64,000 nucleotides of DNA from Halomonas sp. (GTDB lineage Bacteria > Pseudomonadota > Gammaproteobacteria > Pseudomonadales > Halomonadaceae). Under the pieces are notes generated by a model that saw nothing but the letters and a program-made list of their open reading frames with translations, was not told the DNA's origin and ran no database searches. The DNA is taken from the NCBI RefSeq assembly GCF_029263665.1, contig NZ_JAJUFQ010000002.1, positions 248,001 to 312,000 on the forward strand. Reading direction: 5' to 3'. The position numbers and the translations under genes are program-made. Shown in pieces: positions 7,563 through 16,858 of this stretch; positions within the stretch are counted from its first letter, which is position 1; every line of letters begins with the position of its first letter.

Positions 7563-8885
7563 GTGGGACGCTTGTGGCGACGTGAGTTCTGGCGACTGGC
7601 TATTCTGGTCGTCGTCGGCGGCATTCTTGGCTGGCCGTTTTCTCTGTCGACCATTGGCATCATCCTGGGTCTGGCCATCGCCTTGATCTTCCATTTGCGT
7701 CAGCTGCATGCCATGTATGACTGGCTGACTCACCGCCCGCAGCAGGAACCACCAACGGCCAGCGGACTTTGGGGTGAACTGTTCGATCGTCTTTACCGTT
7801 ATCAGAAAGGCCAGCGCATCACTCAGCGACGCCTGCGTTCCACGCTTCAGCGTATTCAGGAGTCCTCAGAGGCCATGCGCGACAGCGTGGTCATGCTGGA
7901 CCGCCATGGCGACCTGGAATGGTGGAACAGTGCTGCTGAGCGCATGCTGGGGCTCAAGGCTGCCCTGGATCGTGGCCAGCACATCACCAACCTGTTACGG
8001 GACCCACGCTTCGTCAGCTACTTCAACGCCCGAGACTATCGTGAGCCTCTGTCGTTACCCTCCCCTATCGACGAGAACATGATGCTGCAGTTCCAGATCA
8101 CCCTTTACGGTGATGATGAACGCCTGCTCATGGCCCGGGACATCACTCGGCTGCATCGCCTTGAACAGATTCGCCGGGATTTCGTGGCCAATGTATCCCA
8201 TGAACTGCGTACTCCACTGACCGTGTTGACCGGTTACCTGGAAACCTACAGCGATATGGCCGACATGTTGCCGCCCCGCCTGGGCCGAGGTATCGAACAA
8301 ATGCAGGGCCAGACCCAGCGTATGCAGCACCTGGTCGAAGACCTGCTGCTGCTGTCCCGGCTGGAGAATGATCAAGGCGGTAGCGATCATGTGCACCTCG
8401 ATCCCGCCTCACTTCTGAGTGCGGTCCAGCGTGATGCCCAGGCCTTGTCCAATGGCCGTCAGACCATCGAGGTCAGTATCGAGGATTCACACGGCCTGTG
8501 GGGCAGCGAGAAGGAAATCCACAGTGCCTTGTCCAATCTGGCCTTCAATGCCGTGCGCTATGCCGGTGATGATGCCCATATTCAATTGCGCTGGCGTAGT
8601 TGCCAGGGGGGAGCCTGCCTTGAGGTCGAAGATGATGGAGAAGGTATCGACCCACGCCATATCCCACGCCTGACCGAACGCTTCTATCGCGTCGACAAGG
8701 GCCGCAGCACTGCCACGGGTGGTACCGGCCTGGGCCTGGCCATCGTCAAGCATGTCCTGCTGCGCCACGAGGCTCGCCTGGACATCAGCTCCCAGCTGGG
8801 TGCCGGCGCCACCTTCCGCTGTGTGTTCCCGGCCAAGCGGCTGGTCGATGAAGCCGCCAACGATGCCCACGTCAATCAAGCCTAA
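7563..8885 (+). CDS. phoR: Phosphate regulon sensor kinase PhoR
   Basis: PhoR is the membrane histidine kinase/phosphatase that controls PhoB. The 440-residue product opens with two closely spaced membrane segments (about 10-45) and has no large periplasmic sensor, as is typical of PhoR. A PAS-like region follows ('SSEAMRDSVVMLDRHGDLEWWN', about 100-190). The H box 'FVANVSHELRTPLTVLTGY' has the phospho-acceptor His near 213. The ATPase domain shows 'NLAFNAVRYA', 'DDGEGI' and 'GTGLGLAIVKH'. The start is GTG at 7563. It is co-directional with phoB, and signal input is expected through PhoU/Pst. Confidence 0.96.
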   Translation: MGRLWRREFWRLAILVVVGGILGWPFSLSTIGIILGLAIALIFHLRQLHAMYDWLTHRPQQEPPTASGLWGELFDRLYRYQKGQRITQRRLRSTLQRIQESSEAMRDSVVMLDRHGDLEWWNSAAERMLGLKAALDRGQHITNLLRDPRFVSYFNARDYREPLSLPSPIDENMMLQFQITLYGDDERLLMARDITRLHRLEQIRRDFVANVSHELRTPLTVLTGYLETYSDMADMLPPRLGRGIEQMQGQTQRMQHLVEDLLLLSRLENDQGGSDHVHLDPASLLSAVQRDAQALSNGRQTIEVSIEDSHGLWGSEKEIHSALSNLAFNAVRYAGDDAHIQLRWRSCQGGACLEVEDDGEGIDPRHIPRLTERFYRVDKGRSTATGGTGLGLAIVKHVLLRHEARLDISSQLGAGATFRCVFPAKRLVDEAANDAHVNQA

Positions 8886-8933
8886 TGCTATCCATCAGAC
8901 CGGCGAAAACACCTGACCATCGATGGCACAAAA

Positions 8934-8966
8934 ACAACCAAGGCTCCTGACAGGAGCCTTGGTTGT
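8934..8966 (-). terminator. Strong hairpin terminator between phoR and cysZ
   Basis: A perfect 16-bp inverted repeat ACAACCAAGGCTCCTG / CAGGAGCCTTGGTTGT has a single central base. On the minus strand it is followed by TTTTGTG, so it best fits termination of cysZ. It may also serve the convergent phoR transcript, although the T tract there is weaker. Confidence 0.85.
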
Positions 8967-8983
8967 CTACTGCTCAATGTATA

Positions 8984-9718
8984 TCAGGAGGTCTTGGTAA
9001 GAGCAGGCAATTGCCGATAATGCTGATCCCACATCAGTACTGCTGCCACGACAGCACCCGGTATCAGGAACAGGTTGGCCAACGGAACCCAGGTAATCAG
9101 GGTCACCCAGCCACCAAAGGTCATGCTTGGCCACCAACGAGCTGATAAGCGTTTGCGCATATCAGCAAAGCTGACCTTGTTGTTATCCATGGGGTAATCA
9201 AGGTAGGTAATGGCCATCATCCAAGCGCTGAACATGGCCCATAGTATGGGAGCCGACAGGTTGATCAGCGGAATCCAGCTGATGATGAACAGCACCAGCA
9301 TGCGCGGCAGAATATATACCAGCTTGACCAGCTCGCGCCCCAGGGTATCAATTCCTGTCTTGAGCAGACCGCGGTCGTCACTCGGTTCACGCCCAGTCAG
9401 CTCGACCTCAGCCTTGGCTGCCAGAAAGCCATAGAAGGGGGCGGCGATCAGATGGGTGACCAAGGTGAAGGAAAACAGCACGATCACCACCAGGCTGACC
9501 AGGAACAATGGCCAGATCAGCCATTCCAGCCAACTGAGCCAACCAGGCACCATGGCCATCCAACCATCCAGCCAGCCTCCGAAATGAGTCAGCACATAGC
9601 TAAGAGTACCGATATAGACCAGTAGATTGATCAGTATCGGTAGAAACACGTAGCGGCGTAGACCACGGCTGTAGACCGCACGTGTACCACGTCTCAGCGC
9701 GTCAAGCGCATTCAGCAT
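8984..9718 (-). CDS. cysZ: Sulfate transporter CysZ
   Basis: CysZ-family (EI24/CysZ) inner-membrane proteins import sulfate for cysteine synthesis. The product is about 244 residues from the ATG at 9718 and starts 'MLNALDALRRGTRAVYSRGLRRYVFLPI', the family N-terminus. About four hydrophobic segments are visible, with the conserved 'FFAP'-like central part represented by 'THLIAAPFYGFLAAKAEV' and the late 'AITYLDYPMDNN' motif. The longer ORF start at 9781 would translate the 18-bp duplication upstream (YWDIFRYWGIFR), so I reject it. It is convergent with phoR and shares the strong hairpin terminator. No cys biosynthetic gene is adjacent. Confidence 0.88.
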   Translation of the reverse strand: MLNALDALRRGTRAVYSRGLRRYVFLPILINLLVYIGTLSYVLTHFGGWLDGWMAMVPGWLSWLEWLIWPLFLVSLVVIVLFSFTLVTHLIAAPFYGFLAAKAEVELTGREPSDDRGLLKTGIDTLGRELVKLVYILPRMLVLFIISWIPLINLSAPILWAMFSAWMMAITYLDYPMDNNKVSFADMRKRLSARWWPSMTFGGWVTLITWVPLANLFLIPGAVVAAVLMWDQHYRQLPALTKTS

Positions 9719-9742
9719 GTCGCAATTCCTGTCATCGAGATT

Positions 9743-9778
9743 CCTGAATATGCCCCAATACCTGAATATGTCCCAATA
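9743..9778. repeat. 18-bp direct duplication upstream of cysZ
   Basis: CCTGAATATGCCCCAATA (9743-9760) is repeated at 9761-9778 with one substitution. It lies just upstream of the preferred cysZ start and creates the artificial N-terminal extension in the ORF track. Confidence 0.85.
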
Positions 9779-9780
9779 CA

Positions 9781-9805
9781 CAGGGCCACCGTAAAGGTGG
9801 CCCTG
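9781..9805 (-). terminator. Hairpin downstream of phoU
   Basis: A 10-bp perfect stem CAGGGCCACC / GGTGGCCCTG with loop GTAAA lies 58 bp after the phoU stop and before cysZ. There is no long T run, so the terminator call is moderate. Confidence 0.6.
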
Positions 9806-9862
9806 AGGATCTTATCCAACCTCTTGCGGGCGGGATAATTGACGCCGCTGATGACGTTCAGG

Positions 9863-10594
9863 TCAAGTCTTCGGGCTGTTGATCATGTCCTGGTCCAGGT
9901 CATCAGGGTCGGTATGGCGAATATCCAGCCCCTTGACCAGGTAGATGACATATTCTGCCAGATTGTTGGCATGATCACCGATACGTTCCAATGCACGCAG
10001 CACCCACATGATCCCCAGAACAGGAGAAATCGAGCGCGCATCTTCCATCATGAACGTCATCAAGGAACGCATGGCGCTCTGGTATTCAGAGTCGACACGA
10101 TCGTCTTCCTGCATCACTTCCAGAGCAAGCTCAGTGTCAAAGCGAGCAAAAGATGTCAGGGAGTCGCGCACCATGCGGCGCACATGCTCACTGATGTTGC
10201 GTACTTCGACGAACCCCTTGCTACCACTGTTGGATTCCACCAGATCGATGGCATTGCGCGCGATCTTGCTGGCTTCGTCGCCGATCCGTTCGAGGTCCGA
10301 AGCTGCACGAATCACCGCCAATACCAAACGCAGGTCTGAAGCGGCCGGCTGGCGACGGGCCAGCACACGAGTGCATTCATCGTCGATCTTGATTTGCATG
10401 TCATTGACAGCACGATCATTGTCGACCACCCGCTCGGCCAGCTCGGAGTCACCATCCAGCAAGGCGCTGACGGCATCCTGCACCTGCTTCTCGACAAGGC
10501 CTCCCATGGCCATCAGATGGGTCTTGAGCTCTTCGAGTTCGTGGTTGAACTGACGTGAGATATGCTGGCTATGGGTATCGCTGGTGATCTCCAT
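9863..10594 (-). CDS. phoU: Phosphate signalling protein PhoU
   Basis: PhoU couples the Pst transporter to PhoR and keeps the Pho regulon off when phosphate is plentiful. The 243-residue all-helical protein contains two PhoU repeats (about 15-110 and 120-220) with acidic metal-binding motifs such as 'DLERIGDEASKIA' and 'ALERIGDHANNLAEYVIYL'. The ATG at 10594 has a clear AGGAG site. It is the last gene of the minus-strand pstC-pstA-pstB-phoU series, 21 bp after pstB, and a hairpin follows it. Confidence 0.97.
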   Translation of the reverse strand: MEITSDTHSQHISRQFNHELEELKTHLMAMGGLVEKQVQDAVSALLDGDSELAERVVDNDRAVNDMQIKIDDECTRVLARRQPAASDLRLVLAVIRAASDLERIGDEASKIARNAIDLVESNSGSKGFVEVRNISEHVRRMVRDSLTSFARFDTELALEVMQEDDRVDSEYQSAMRSLMTFMMEDARSISPVLGIMWVLRALERIGDHANNLAEYVIYLVKGLDIRHTDPDDLDQDMINSPKT

Positions 10595-10615
10595 GAGTCT
10601 CTCCTGACGGGGCGG

Positions 10616-11473
10616 TCAGCCGACCATGCGCCCGGTAATGTAGTTCTCTGTGCGCCTCAGGCGCGGATGCGTGAACAGCGTGTCAGTCGGGCCATACTCC
10701 ACCAGTTCACCGTTGTGCAGATAAGCTGTGTAGTCGGAGACTCGTGCAGCCTGCTGCATGTTGTGGGTGACCAGGACCAAGGTCAGATGCGGCTTCAGTG
10801 TGCGGATCAGCTCTTCGATCTTCAGTGTGGAAATCGGATCCAGAGCAGAAGCTGGTTCGTCCAGCAACAACACTTCCGGCTCTACTGCCAGGGTCCGGGC
10901 AATCACCAGGCGTTGCTGCTGACCACCGGACAACGACCAGGCCGAAGCCCGAAGACGCCCCTTGACCTCATCCCATAGCGCTGCAGATTTCAGTGCCCAT
11001 TCCACGACATCATCGATACGACGCTTGCTCATCCTTCCCTGCAGACGCAAGCCAAAAGCGACATTCTCGTAGATCGACATGGGAAAAGGGTTCGGTGCCT
11101 GGAACACCATTCCGACCCGACGACGCAACTCCGCCACCGAGACCCGGGGGTCATGAATATCGTGACCTTCCAGGTGAATACTGCCCTCGCGGGTAACATC
11201 CTCGTTAAGGTCATGGAGGCGGTTCAGCGAACGTAACAAGGTCGATTTGCCACAACCGGATGGGCCAATGAACGCCGTCACCTTGTTGCGAGGTATACGC
11301 AAGGTCAGGTCCTTCAAGGCTGGCTTTCCGGCATATGACAAGGTCAGCCCCTGGATATCCAGGCTGGCCTTCTCGCGGGCAAATTCCATGATTGCTCCAC
11401 GAACCGGATGCTCCGGCGCTTCTTCATGTGCAGACGCTTGATGGACGGATGTGCTGTTGACCAATACGGACAC
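10616..11473 (-). CDS. pstB: Phosphate ABC transporter ATP-binding protein PstB
   Basis: PstB is the ATPase of the high-affinity phosphate importer. Walker A 'GPSGCGKST', signature 'LSGGQQQRL' and Walker B '[13 protein letters not shown]' are all present in order. The GTG at 11473, with GAGG eight bases upstream and starting 10 bp after the pstA stop, gives 285 aa. The ATG at 11389, with its own GGAG site, would give 257 aa, nearer the shortest family members. The extra 28 residues ([17 protein letters not shown]...) look like a variable tail. Operon position between pstA and phoU is standard. Confidence 0.95.
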   Translation of the reverse strand: MSVLVNSTSVHQASAHEEAPEHPVRGAIMEFAREKASLDIQGLTLSYAGKPALKDLTLRIPRNKVTAFIGPSGCGKSTLLRSLNRLHDLNEDVTREGSIHLEGHDIHDPRVSVAELRRRVGMVFQAPNPFPMSIYENVAFGLRLQGRMSKRRIDDVVEWALKSAALWDEVKGRLRASAWSLSGGQQQRLVIARTLAVEPEVLLLDEPASALDPISTLKIEELIRTLKPHLTLVLVTHNMQQAARVSDYTAYLHNGELVEYGPTDTLFTHPRLRRTENYITGRMVG

Positions 11474-11483
11474 TCTCCCAGCC

Positions 11484-13049
11484 TCAACGACGCACAGGCA
11501 CGCCGTGACGCAAACGCAGATAATGACGCAAGAATATTGCAGTCAGGTTAAGGACAAGAATCACGAGTACCAACAATAGCGCTGTGGCATAGACCAGTGG
11601 TAATGCAGCCTGTACATCATTGGAATGAAAGGCAGCATCGTAGATGTGATATCCCAGATGCATGAACTTCCTTTCAAGATGGAGGAAAGGAAACTCTCCG
11701 TCCACCGGTACTTGAGGCGCCAGCTTGGCCACTCCGACCAGCATCAACGGTGCCACCTCACCCGCTGCTCGGGCCACGGCCAGAATCACCCCCGTCAGCA
11801 TAGCCGGTGTCGCCATAGGCAGCACCACCCGCGTCAATGTCTCGAAATGGGTCGCTCCCAGGGCTAGCGCTCCCTCACGCTGATGTAGCGGAATCCGCGC
11901 AAGTCCTTCCTCCGTTGCCACGATCACCACGGGAAGCGTGAGCAATGCCAGCGTCAATGAGGCCCACAACAGGCCTCCGGTACCAAAAGTCGGCGACGGT
12001 AAGGTATCGGCATAGAACAGTCGATCCAGGCTACCGCCGATACCATAGACAAAGACCCCTAGACCAAATACGCCATAGACGATGGACGGCACCCCTGCGA
12101 GGTTACGTACGCCGATACGTACCCAGCGAGTCAGTCTCCCCTGATGAGCGACCTCATTGAGATAGACGGCTGCCAACACGCCAAAGGGAGTGACCAGCAA
12201 TGACATCAGCATCACCATCAATACCGTACCAAAGATAGCCGGCCAGACGCCTCCCGCAGCGTTGGCATCACGCGGCCCTTCAGAAAGGAACTGCCAGACT
12301 CCCCTGGACCAGTGGGCCAGTTTCTCGACACTTCCCATGCTGTTGGGATGCCATGCATCCAGCACACTTTCCAGCGGTTGCTCAAAACGTTTGCCATCGG
12401 CGGTCTCAAGCACCAGTACCGTGCCCGTCATGGCCCGCTGCAATGTCAGTGCCTGCTGCTCCAACTCGGTGAGCTGTTCACTGAGACGTGAATGCTCCTT
12501 CATCCGCTCCATCTGCCGAATCAGCGGAAGGATATGGTCACGCCTCAGGGATTCACTCTGCTGGCGCAGCTCCTCAAGATGGTCGAGGCGTTGCCGCAAT
12601 GCCTGCCAGGCCCGATCGCCTCCGAAGCGTTCCGTTTCTGTCACCACGGCCACCAGGCGTCCAAAGAAAGCGCCCCAGCGCCCACGCTGCAGAACAATCA
12701 GATCATTCGGCGTACGATCCTGTTCAATGGCATCCTCTGCCACCCAGGTCCAGATTCCGCCTTGATGGTCACGATTGGCAGTGAAATAGCGCCGTTCATA
12801 CCCAGAATCATCTGGCAGCTGGCGTGTCTCTACAGGAACCCCTATCAGGCGCTGCCCATCGGCAAGCCTCAGTTGATGCAGATCCGCTGGCCAGAAGTGC
12901 CCCAACCCCCGAGTGGCCAGCAATACCAGCAATGCTCCCAGCATCAACAGTGAAAGCGCTACGGCTGCGGCAGACAACCAAGCCCAGGGCCCTTCACCCT
13001 GCCAGCGTCGAGACGCTCCCGTCGCTGCTGCATGGCCGGGAATCTTCAT
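11484..13049 (-). CDS. pstA: Phosphate ABC transporter permease PstA (long form)
   Basis: This permease has 521 residues. After a first membrane segment (about 25-50) comes a soluble, probably periplasmic, region of about 220 residues. It contains a predicted coiled coil ([19 protein letters not shown]). The C-terminal half carries the classical permease domain with '[20 protein letters not shown]' (EAA loop) and '[11 protein letters not shown]'. Long PstA forms of about 510 residues are also found in pseudomonads. The gene overlaps pstC by 4 bp (ATGA), implying coupled translation. Confidence 0.93.
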   Translation of the reverse strand: MKIPGHAAATGASRRWQGEGPWAWLSAAAVALSLLMLGALLVLLATRGLGHFWPADLHQLRLADGQRLIGVPVETRQLPDDSGYERRYFTANRDHQGGIWTWVAEDAIEQDRTPNDLIVLQRGRWGAFFGRLVAVVTETERFGGDRAWQALRQRLDHLEELRQQSESLRRDHILPLIRQMERMKEHSRLSEQLTELEQQALTLQRAMTGTVLVLETADGKRFEQPLESVLDAWHPNSMGSVEKLAHWSRGVWQFLSEGPRDANAAGGVWPAIFGTVLMVMLMSLLVTPFGVLAAVYLNEVAHQGRLTRWVRIGVRNLAGVPSIVYGVFGLGVFVYGIGGSLDRLFYADTLPSPTFGTGGLLWASLTLALLTLPVVIVATEEGLARIPLHQREGALALGATHFETLTRVVLPMATPAMLTGVILAVARAAGEVAPLMLVGVAKLAPQVPVDGEFPFLHLERKFMHLGYHIYDAAFHSNDVQAALPLVYATALLLVLVILVLNLTAIFLRHYLRLRHGVPVRR

Positions 13050-14254
13050 CGCATGCTCCGCTGGCGTACCAGACGCTGGCGCAGCCGAGAACGAACCACT
13101 TCAGCCAGGGTATTGACCACGAAAGTGAAGATGAACAGTGCCAGGGCCGCCAGCAGCAGTAACCGATAATGAGAGCTGCCCATTACTGCTTCAGGTAGCT
13201 CAATGGCAATGCTGGATGCCAGCGACCGTAGTCCGTCAAGCGGGTTGGCACTCATCAGGGCGGTATTGCCACTGGCCATCAGAACAATCATGGTCTCTCC
13301 GACGGCACGCCCAGCCCCGATCATGACAGCAGAAAAAATTCCGGGTAATGCCACTGGCAGCATCACCTTGGTCAGGGTTTGCCAGCGAGTCGCACCCATG
13401 GCCTGGGCTCCTTCGCAAAGCTCCTTGGGGACATCTGAAAGTGCATCTTCAGCCAAGGCATAGATCCCGGGCATCACGGCAAAGCCCATGGCCAATCCCA
13501 GAATCAACGCATTACGAGCCTGCACATCAAGCCCCAGATGTATTTCTATCCAGGCGCGCAAATCACCGTCAAACCATAGGTTTTCCCAGTATGATGCTCC
13601 CCACAGCGCAACGATGACGCTCCCTGCCAGGCATGGAATCAACCACAGCGCCGCCCAGCGCAACGAGAGCCAATGTCGAATTGCCCCCGGCAGGCAGCGT
13701 CGCAATCCTGCCACCAGCAATATTCCCAAGGGCAGAGCAGCAATGACCGTAAAGGTTTCGGCCAGGTGGCGTTCCACCCATGGGCCCAGAACAAGCCCGG
13801 CAATGAAGCCCAGGACCACACTGGGCATGGCTTCCATCAACTCCAGGGTCGGGCGAATGCGATGACGCAGCCTGGGCGACATGAAGAGACTGGAATGGGC
13901 GGCTGCCCCCAGGGCCAGTGGAATGGCCAAGACCAGAGCCCACAACGCGGCCTCCAGGGTCCCCCAGACGAGGGGTAGCAGATTCACCTGGGGAATCCCT
14001 CCCCCTTTCAGGCTTTCCGGTAACCAGCGATATTCGACCACACCATCGACATTGGCCTGTGGCTGCCATAATGCGGTCAGGCTTGGCCCGTTATCTGAGA
14101 GAAACAGCGGCAAGACTCCCGTCACTAGAAAGATGCCGATCGCCAGCACAGCTAACAGCACGCCGACACCTCCGGCGGTGATCAGGGCAGTAGCGAGTCG
14201 ATCACGCCGCTGGCGATGGCGATGAAGCGAGCTGAATGGCACGGGTTCTGGCAT
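13046..14254 (-). CDS. pstC: Phosphate ABC transporter permease PstC
   Basis: The 402-residue membrane protein has a first TM near 25-50, a modest periplasmic stretch, and a permease core. The EAA-type loop is 'GAQAMGATRWQTLTKVMLPVALPG', followed by 'IGAGRAVGETMIVLM'. In pseudomonads PstC is, as I recall, considerably longer; here the large extracytoplasmic insert appears mostly absent, while PstA keeps its own. The gene opens the pstC-pstA-pstB-phoU unit, has a Pho box about 165 bp upstream, and overlaps pstA by 4 bp. Confidence 0.92.
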   Translation of the reverse strand: MPEPVPFSSLHRHRQRRDRLATALITAGGVGVLLAVLAIGIFLVTGVLPLFLSDNGPSLTALWQPQANVDGVVEYRWLPESLKGGGIPQVNLLPLVWGTLEAALWALVLAIPLALGAAAHSSLFMSPRLRHRIRPTLELMEAMPSVVLGFIAGLVLGPWVERHLAETFTVIAALPLGILLVAGLRRCLPGAIRHWLSLRWAALWLIPCLAGSVIVALWGASYWENLWFDGDLRAWIEIHLGLDVQARNALILGLAMGFAVMPGIYALAEDALSDVPKELCEGAQAMGATRWQTLTKVMLPVALPGIFSAVMIGAGRAVGETMIVLMASGNTALMSANPLDGLRSLASSIAIELPEAVMGSSHYRLLLLAALALFIFTFVVNTLAEVVRSRLRQRLVRQRSMR

Positions 14255-14418
14255 GTACGAGTGTCCAACAGGAACGGCTGCAAGGCCGCAAGCAATGTAC
14301 GACCCGGGATATGAGGAAATGTTGAATCAGCCTGCCACCGGGATAAACACCGCCACTTTCAGGCCACCTTTGTAGAAATTCTTGCTGTATTTCCCTAGCG
14401 TAAAGTTAAGACAAAATC

Positions 14419-14436
14419 ATGACATTAAGATGACAG
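14419..14436 (-). promoter_or_regulatory. Pho box upstream of pstC
   Basis: Read on the minus strand the sequence is CTGTCATCTTAATGTCAT, two 7-bp half-sites at 11-bp spacing. A third, weaker half-site (TTGTCTT) follows at the same spacing. It lies between the pstS-like gene and pstC, so the pstCAB-phoU unit has its own PhoB-activated promoter. The rest of the 14255-14533 gap holds no gene that I can see. Confidence 0.82.
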
Positions 14437-14533
14437 CGATGCCTGGAGCTTTATCTAATGGAGTTCTACCAAATGAAGTTCTATCCAAGACCGGATGGCG
14501 ATGGAATCGCCTCATGTTCAACATGGCTCATCG

Positions 14534-15580
14534 TCAGCGTACATCATCCTTACTGCCCAGTTCAGGCAATCCTAATTGACGACGCTGCAGGTTCAACTGC
14601 GGTATGGACAAAGTGACAAAACCTAGCTCTTCCACGATTTCCTGCCCAGAAGGAGAAAGCACCAGGTCCAGGAAAGCCTGTTCCGTTGGCGGCAGGCTGC
14701 CACCGGGTGGCAGGTTGGCATAGATCAGCAGATGACGGGCCATCGGATACTGATTGTTGCGCAGTGTCTGACGACTAGGTACAACGGCCTGCCCTGGTTC
14801 TCCAATGGCCACCACATGCACATCCGCAGTGAGATGGTTCAGACCTGCATAACCGATTCCTAGAGGATCGCTGCCCACAGCGGAAACCACAGCGGCGGAC
14901 CCCGGAAAGACATTGACCTTGTTACGAAAATAACCACCGCAGAGCGCAATGCGCCTGAACATTGCATGGGTCCCCGAAACACGGTTGCGTCCATACAGAT
15001 GGATACGGCCCGGCGGCTCATCCTGACCGAGTTGCTGCCACTGTTCGATGGCTTCTTCGCCACCACACTGACGATTATCGGAAAAGATCGCGTCCAGTTG
15101 ACGCAAGCTCAGGGATTCAATCGGATTGTGGCGATTGACCACGACCAGCAGAGCGTCCTTTCCTGCCGTAATGGCCGTTGGCGGATAACCGTAGCGTTCG
15201 GTGAAGCTGGCACGCTCTCTGGGCAACATCTGGCGTGACATGGGCCCCAGCAGGGTTGTTCCTGCTATCAGTGCTGCCGGCGCACTGGCAGAACCACTGG
15301 CCTGCAATTGCAGGCGAACACCGGGATGACTTTGCTCCAGGCGTTCGCCCCAACGCAGCATGAGTTCCGCCATGGTGTCGGACCCTACGGCATTGAGGTT
15401 ACCCAACACATCATGGGCATGCGATACCGGCGGCAAGAAACCCAGAAGCCCCAGCACCAGGCCTTGCATCAGCCTGGAGAAACGACGGACAAACATGCCA
15501 TGAAAAGCCACACGGCATTGCAGCAGAAGACACCGCCCCCAGCCGCGAACGACTGCCGCTCCCTCCTGCTGCATAGGCAT
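14534..15580 (-). CDS. pstS: PstS-type periplasmic phosphate-binding protein
   Basis: The product belongs to the PstS-like class of phosphate-binding proteins: 'NAVGSDTMAELMLRWGERL' near residues 65-83, the anion-binding 'SGSASAPAALIAGTTLLGPMSR', and 'GRNRVSGTHAMFRRIALCGG'. The ATG at 15580 overlaps the upstream TGA by one base (TGATG), which suggests translational coupling. However, the signal peptide (MFVRRFSRLMQGLVLGLLGFLPPVSHAHD) begins at an in-frame ATG at 15496. The true start is therefore either 15580, with a long n-region, or 15496. No Pho box directly precedes it; it is coupled to the TRAP binding-protein gene instead. Confidence 0.82.
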   Translation of the reverse strand: MPMQQEGAAVVRGWGRCLLLQCRVAFHGMFVRRFSRLMQGLVLGLLGFLPPVSHAHDVLGNLNAVGSDTMAELMLRWGERLEQSHPGVRLQLQASGSASAPAALIAGTTLLGPMSRQMLPRERASFTERYGYPPTAITAGKDALLVVVNRHNPIESLSLRQLDAIFSDNRQCGGEEAIEQWQQLGQDEPPGRIHLYGRNRVSGTHAMFRRIALCGGYFRNKVNVFPGSAAVVSAVGSDPLGIGYAGLNHLTADVHVVAIGEPGQAVVPSRQTLRNNQYPMARHLLIYANLPPGGSLPPTEQAFLDLVLSPSGQEIVEELGFVTLSIPQLNLQRRQLGLPELGSKDDVR

Positions 15581-16677
15581 CAGTCCGTTACCACCTTATC
15601 GCGGGCCTTCAGATAAGCGAACTCACTCACATCCGTGAACGGGCGCAACTTGGCCTGGAAGTTCTTGTAGGATTCATAGACCTTGGCAGAATCGGGGTCG
15701 TTATCGACCTGGGCCTGAATGACTTTCCTGGAAGCGGCATACAATGCTTCCATGACATCATCGGGGAAGGCACGCACTTCGACACCATGCTCGTCCACCA
15801 GCGTCTTCAGCGCTTCTGCATTGCGCATGGCAAACTCACTGATCATGGACAGGTTGGCAGCCTTGGTAGCCTCGCTCACCACTGCCTTGAGATCATCCGG
15901 CAGCGCATTCCAGGCATCCAGATTCACTGTCCCTTCAAGGATTGCACTCGGCTCATTCCAGGCCAGCGTGTAGTAATACTTGGCCACCTGGTGCAGTCCA
16001 AAAGCCAGATCGTTATATGGGCCGACCCAGTCAGCAGCGTCCAGCACTCCCGTTTCCAGAGAGGTGAATATCTCTGATCCTGGGGTGGTCATGGTCGTAA
16101 CGCCAATCTCATTCATGGCTTCGCCAGCCAAGCCAGGCAGGCGTAACTTGAGACCCTGCATGTCCTGCAGCGACTTGATTTCCTTCTTGAACCACCCCGC
16201 CGCCTGAGCCCCGGTATTGCCTACCGCGAAGGGCTTGAGGTTGTGCTTGGCATACAGCTCATCCCACAATTCCATGCCGCCGCCGTTATACAGCCAGGCA
16301 TTGGTCTCCGTGGTCGTCATGCCAAAAGGCACGGCAGTGAAGAACTGGGAAGCGGCAACCTTACCGCGCCAATAATAAGACGCAGAATGCCCCATTTCAG
16401 CCGTCCCTTGCGAGACGGCATCGAATACTTCCATTGCGGGTACCATCTCGCCAGCGCCATGTACCTTGATCTTCAGGCGGCCACCGGACATCGCTTCGAT
16501 CCGTTCGGCCAGTTGGCTGGCCCCTGTCCCTAGAGCAGGAAAGTTCTTGGGCCAGGATGTCACCATGTTCCAGGTAATCGTGTCCTGGGCATTGGCAGTT
16601 CTGGTATTGACGAAGGGGGCTGCAACGGCACCGGCCGCACCGAGACTTGCGGTCTTGAGGAAAGAACGACGCTGCAT
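15580..16677 (-). CDS. TRAP transporter solute-binding protein (DctP/TakP-like), orphan
   Basis: This 365-residue periplasmic binding protein has a twin-arginine-type signal (MQRRSFLKTASLGAAGAVAAP). Its mature part follows the DctP pattern: 'ITWNMVTSWPKNFPALGTGASQLAERI', 'GLKLRLPGLAGEAMNEIGV', 'SLETGVLDAADWVGPYNDLAFGL'. The sequence style resembles the TakP branch, which binds 2-oxo acids, but the ligand is inferred. No DctQ or DctM membrane subunit is within the window on either side, so it must work with subunits encoded elsewhere or have lost them. The ATG at 16677 has an AGGAG site, and a TGCACC-C-GGTGCA palindrome lies upstream at about 16734. Confidence 0.88.
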   Translation of the reverse strand: MQRRSFLKTASLGAAGAVAAPFVNTRTANAQDTITWNMVTSWPKNFPALGTGASQLAERIEAMSGGRLKIKVHGAGEMVPAMEVFDAVSQGTAEMGHSASYYWRGKVAASQFFTAVPFGMTTTETNAWLYNGGGMELWDELYAKHNLKPFAVGNTGAQAAGWFKKEIKSLQDMQGLKLRLPGLAGEAMNEIGVTTMTTPGSEIFTSLETGVLDAADWVGPYNDLAFGLHQVAKYYYTLAWNEPSAILEGTVNLDAWNALPDDLKAVVSEATKAANLSMISEFAMRNAEALKTLVDEHGVEVRAFPDDVMEALYAASRKVIQAQVDNDPDSAKVYESYKNFQAKLRPFTDVSEFAYLKARDKVVTD

Positions 16678-16858
16678 GAAAGCATGCTCCTGAGTTTATT
16701 ATTTCCGCCCCGGGGTAAGGTCATGGCCTGCACCCGGTGCAATATCCGTCAGGCAGTATGCGGTATAGGTAAATTGCCGGGCAAGAAAACGGCCACAAGG
16801 CTACAGACAAACGACATTCGTGACCTTTGTCAGCAGTCTCGGGACTTCTCCCTGGTAT

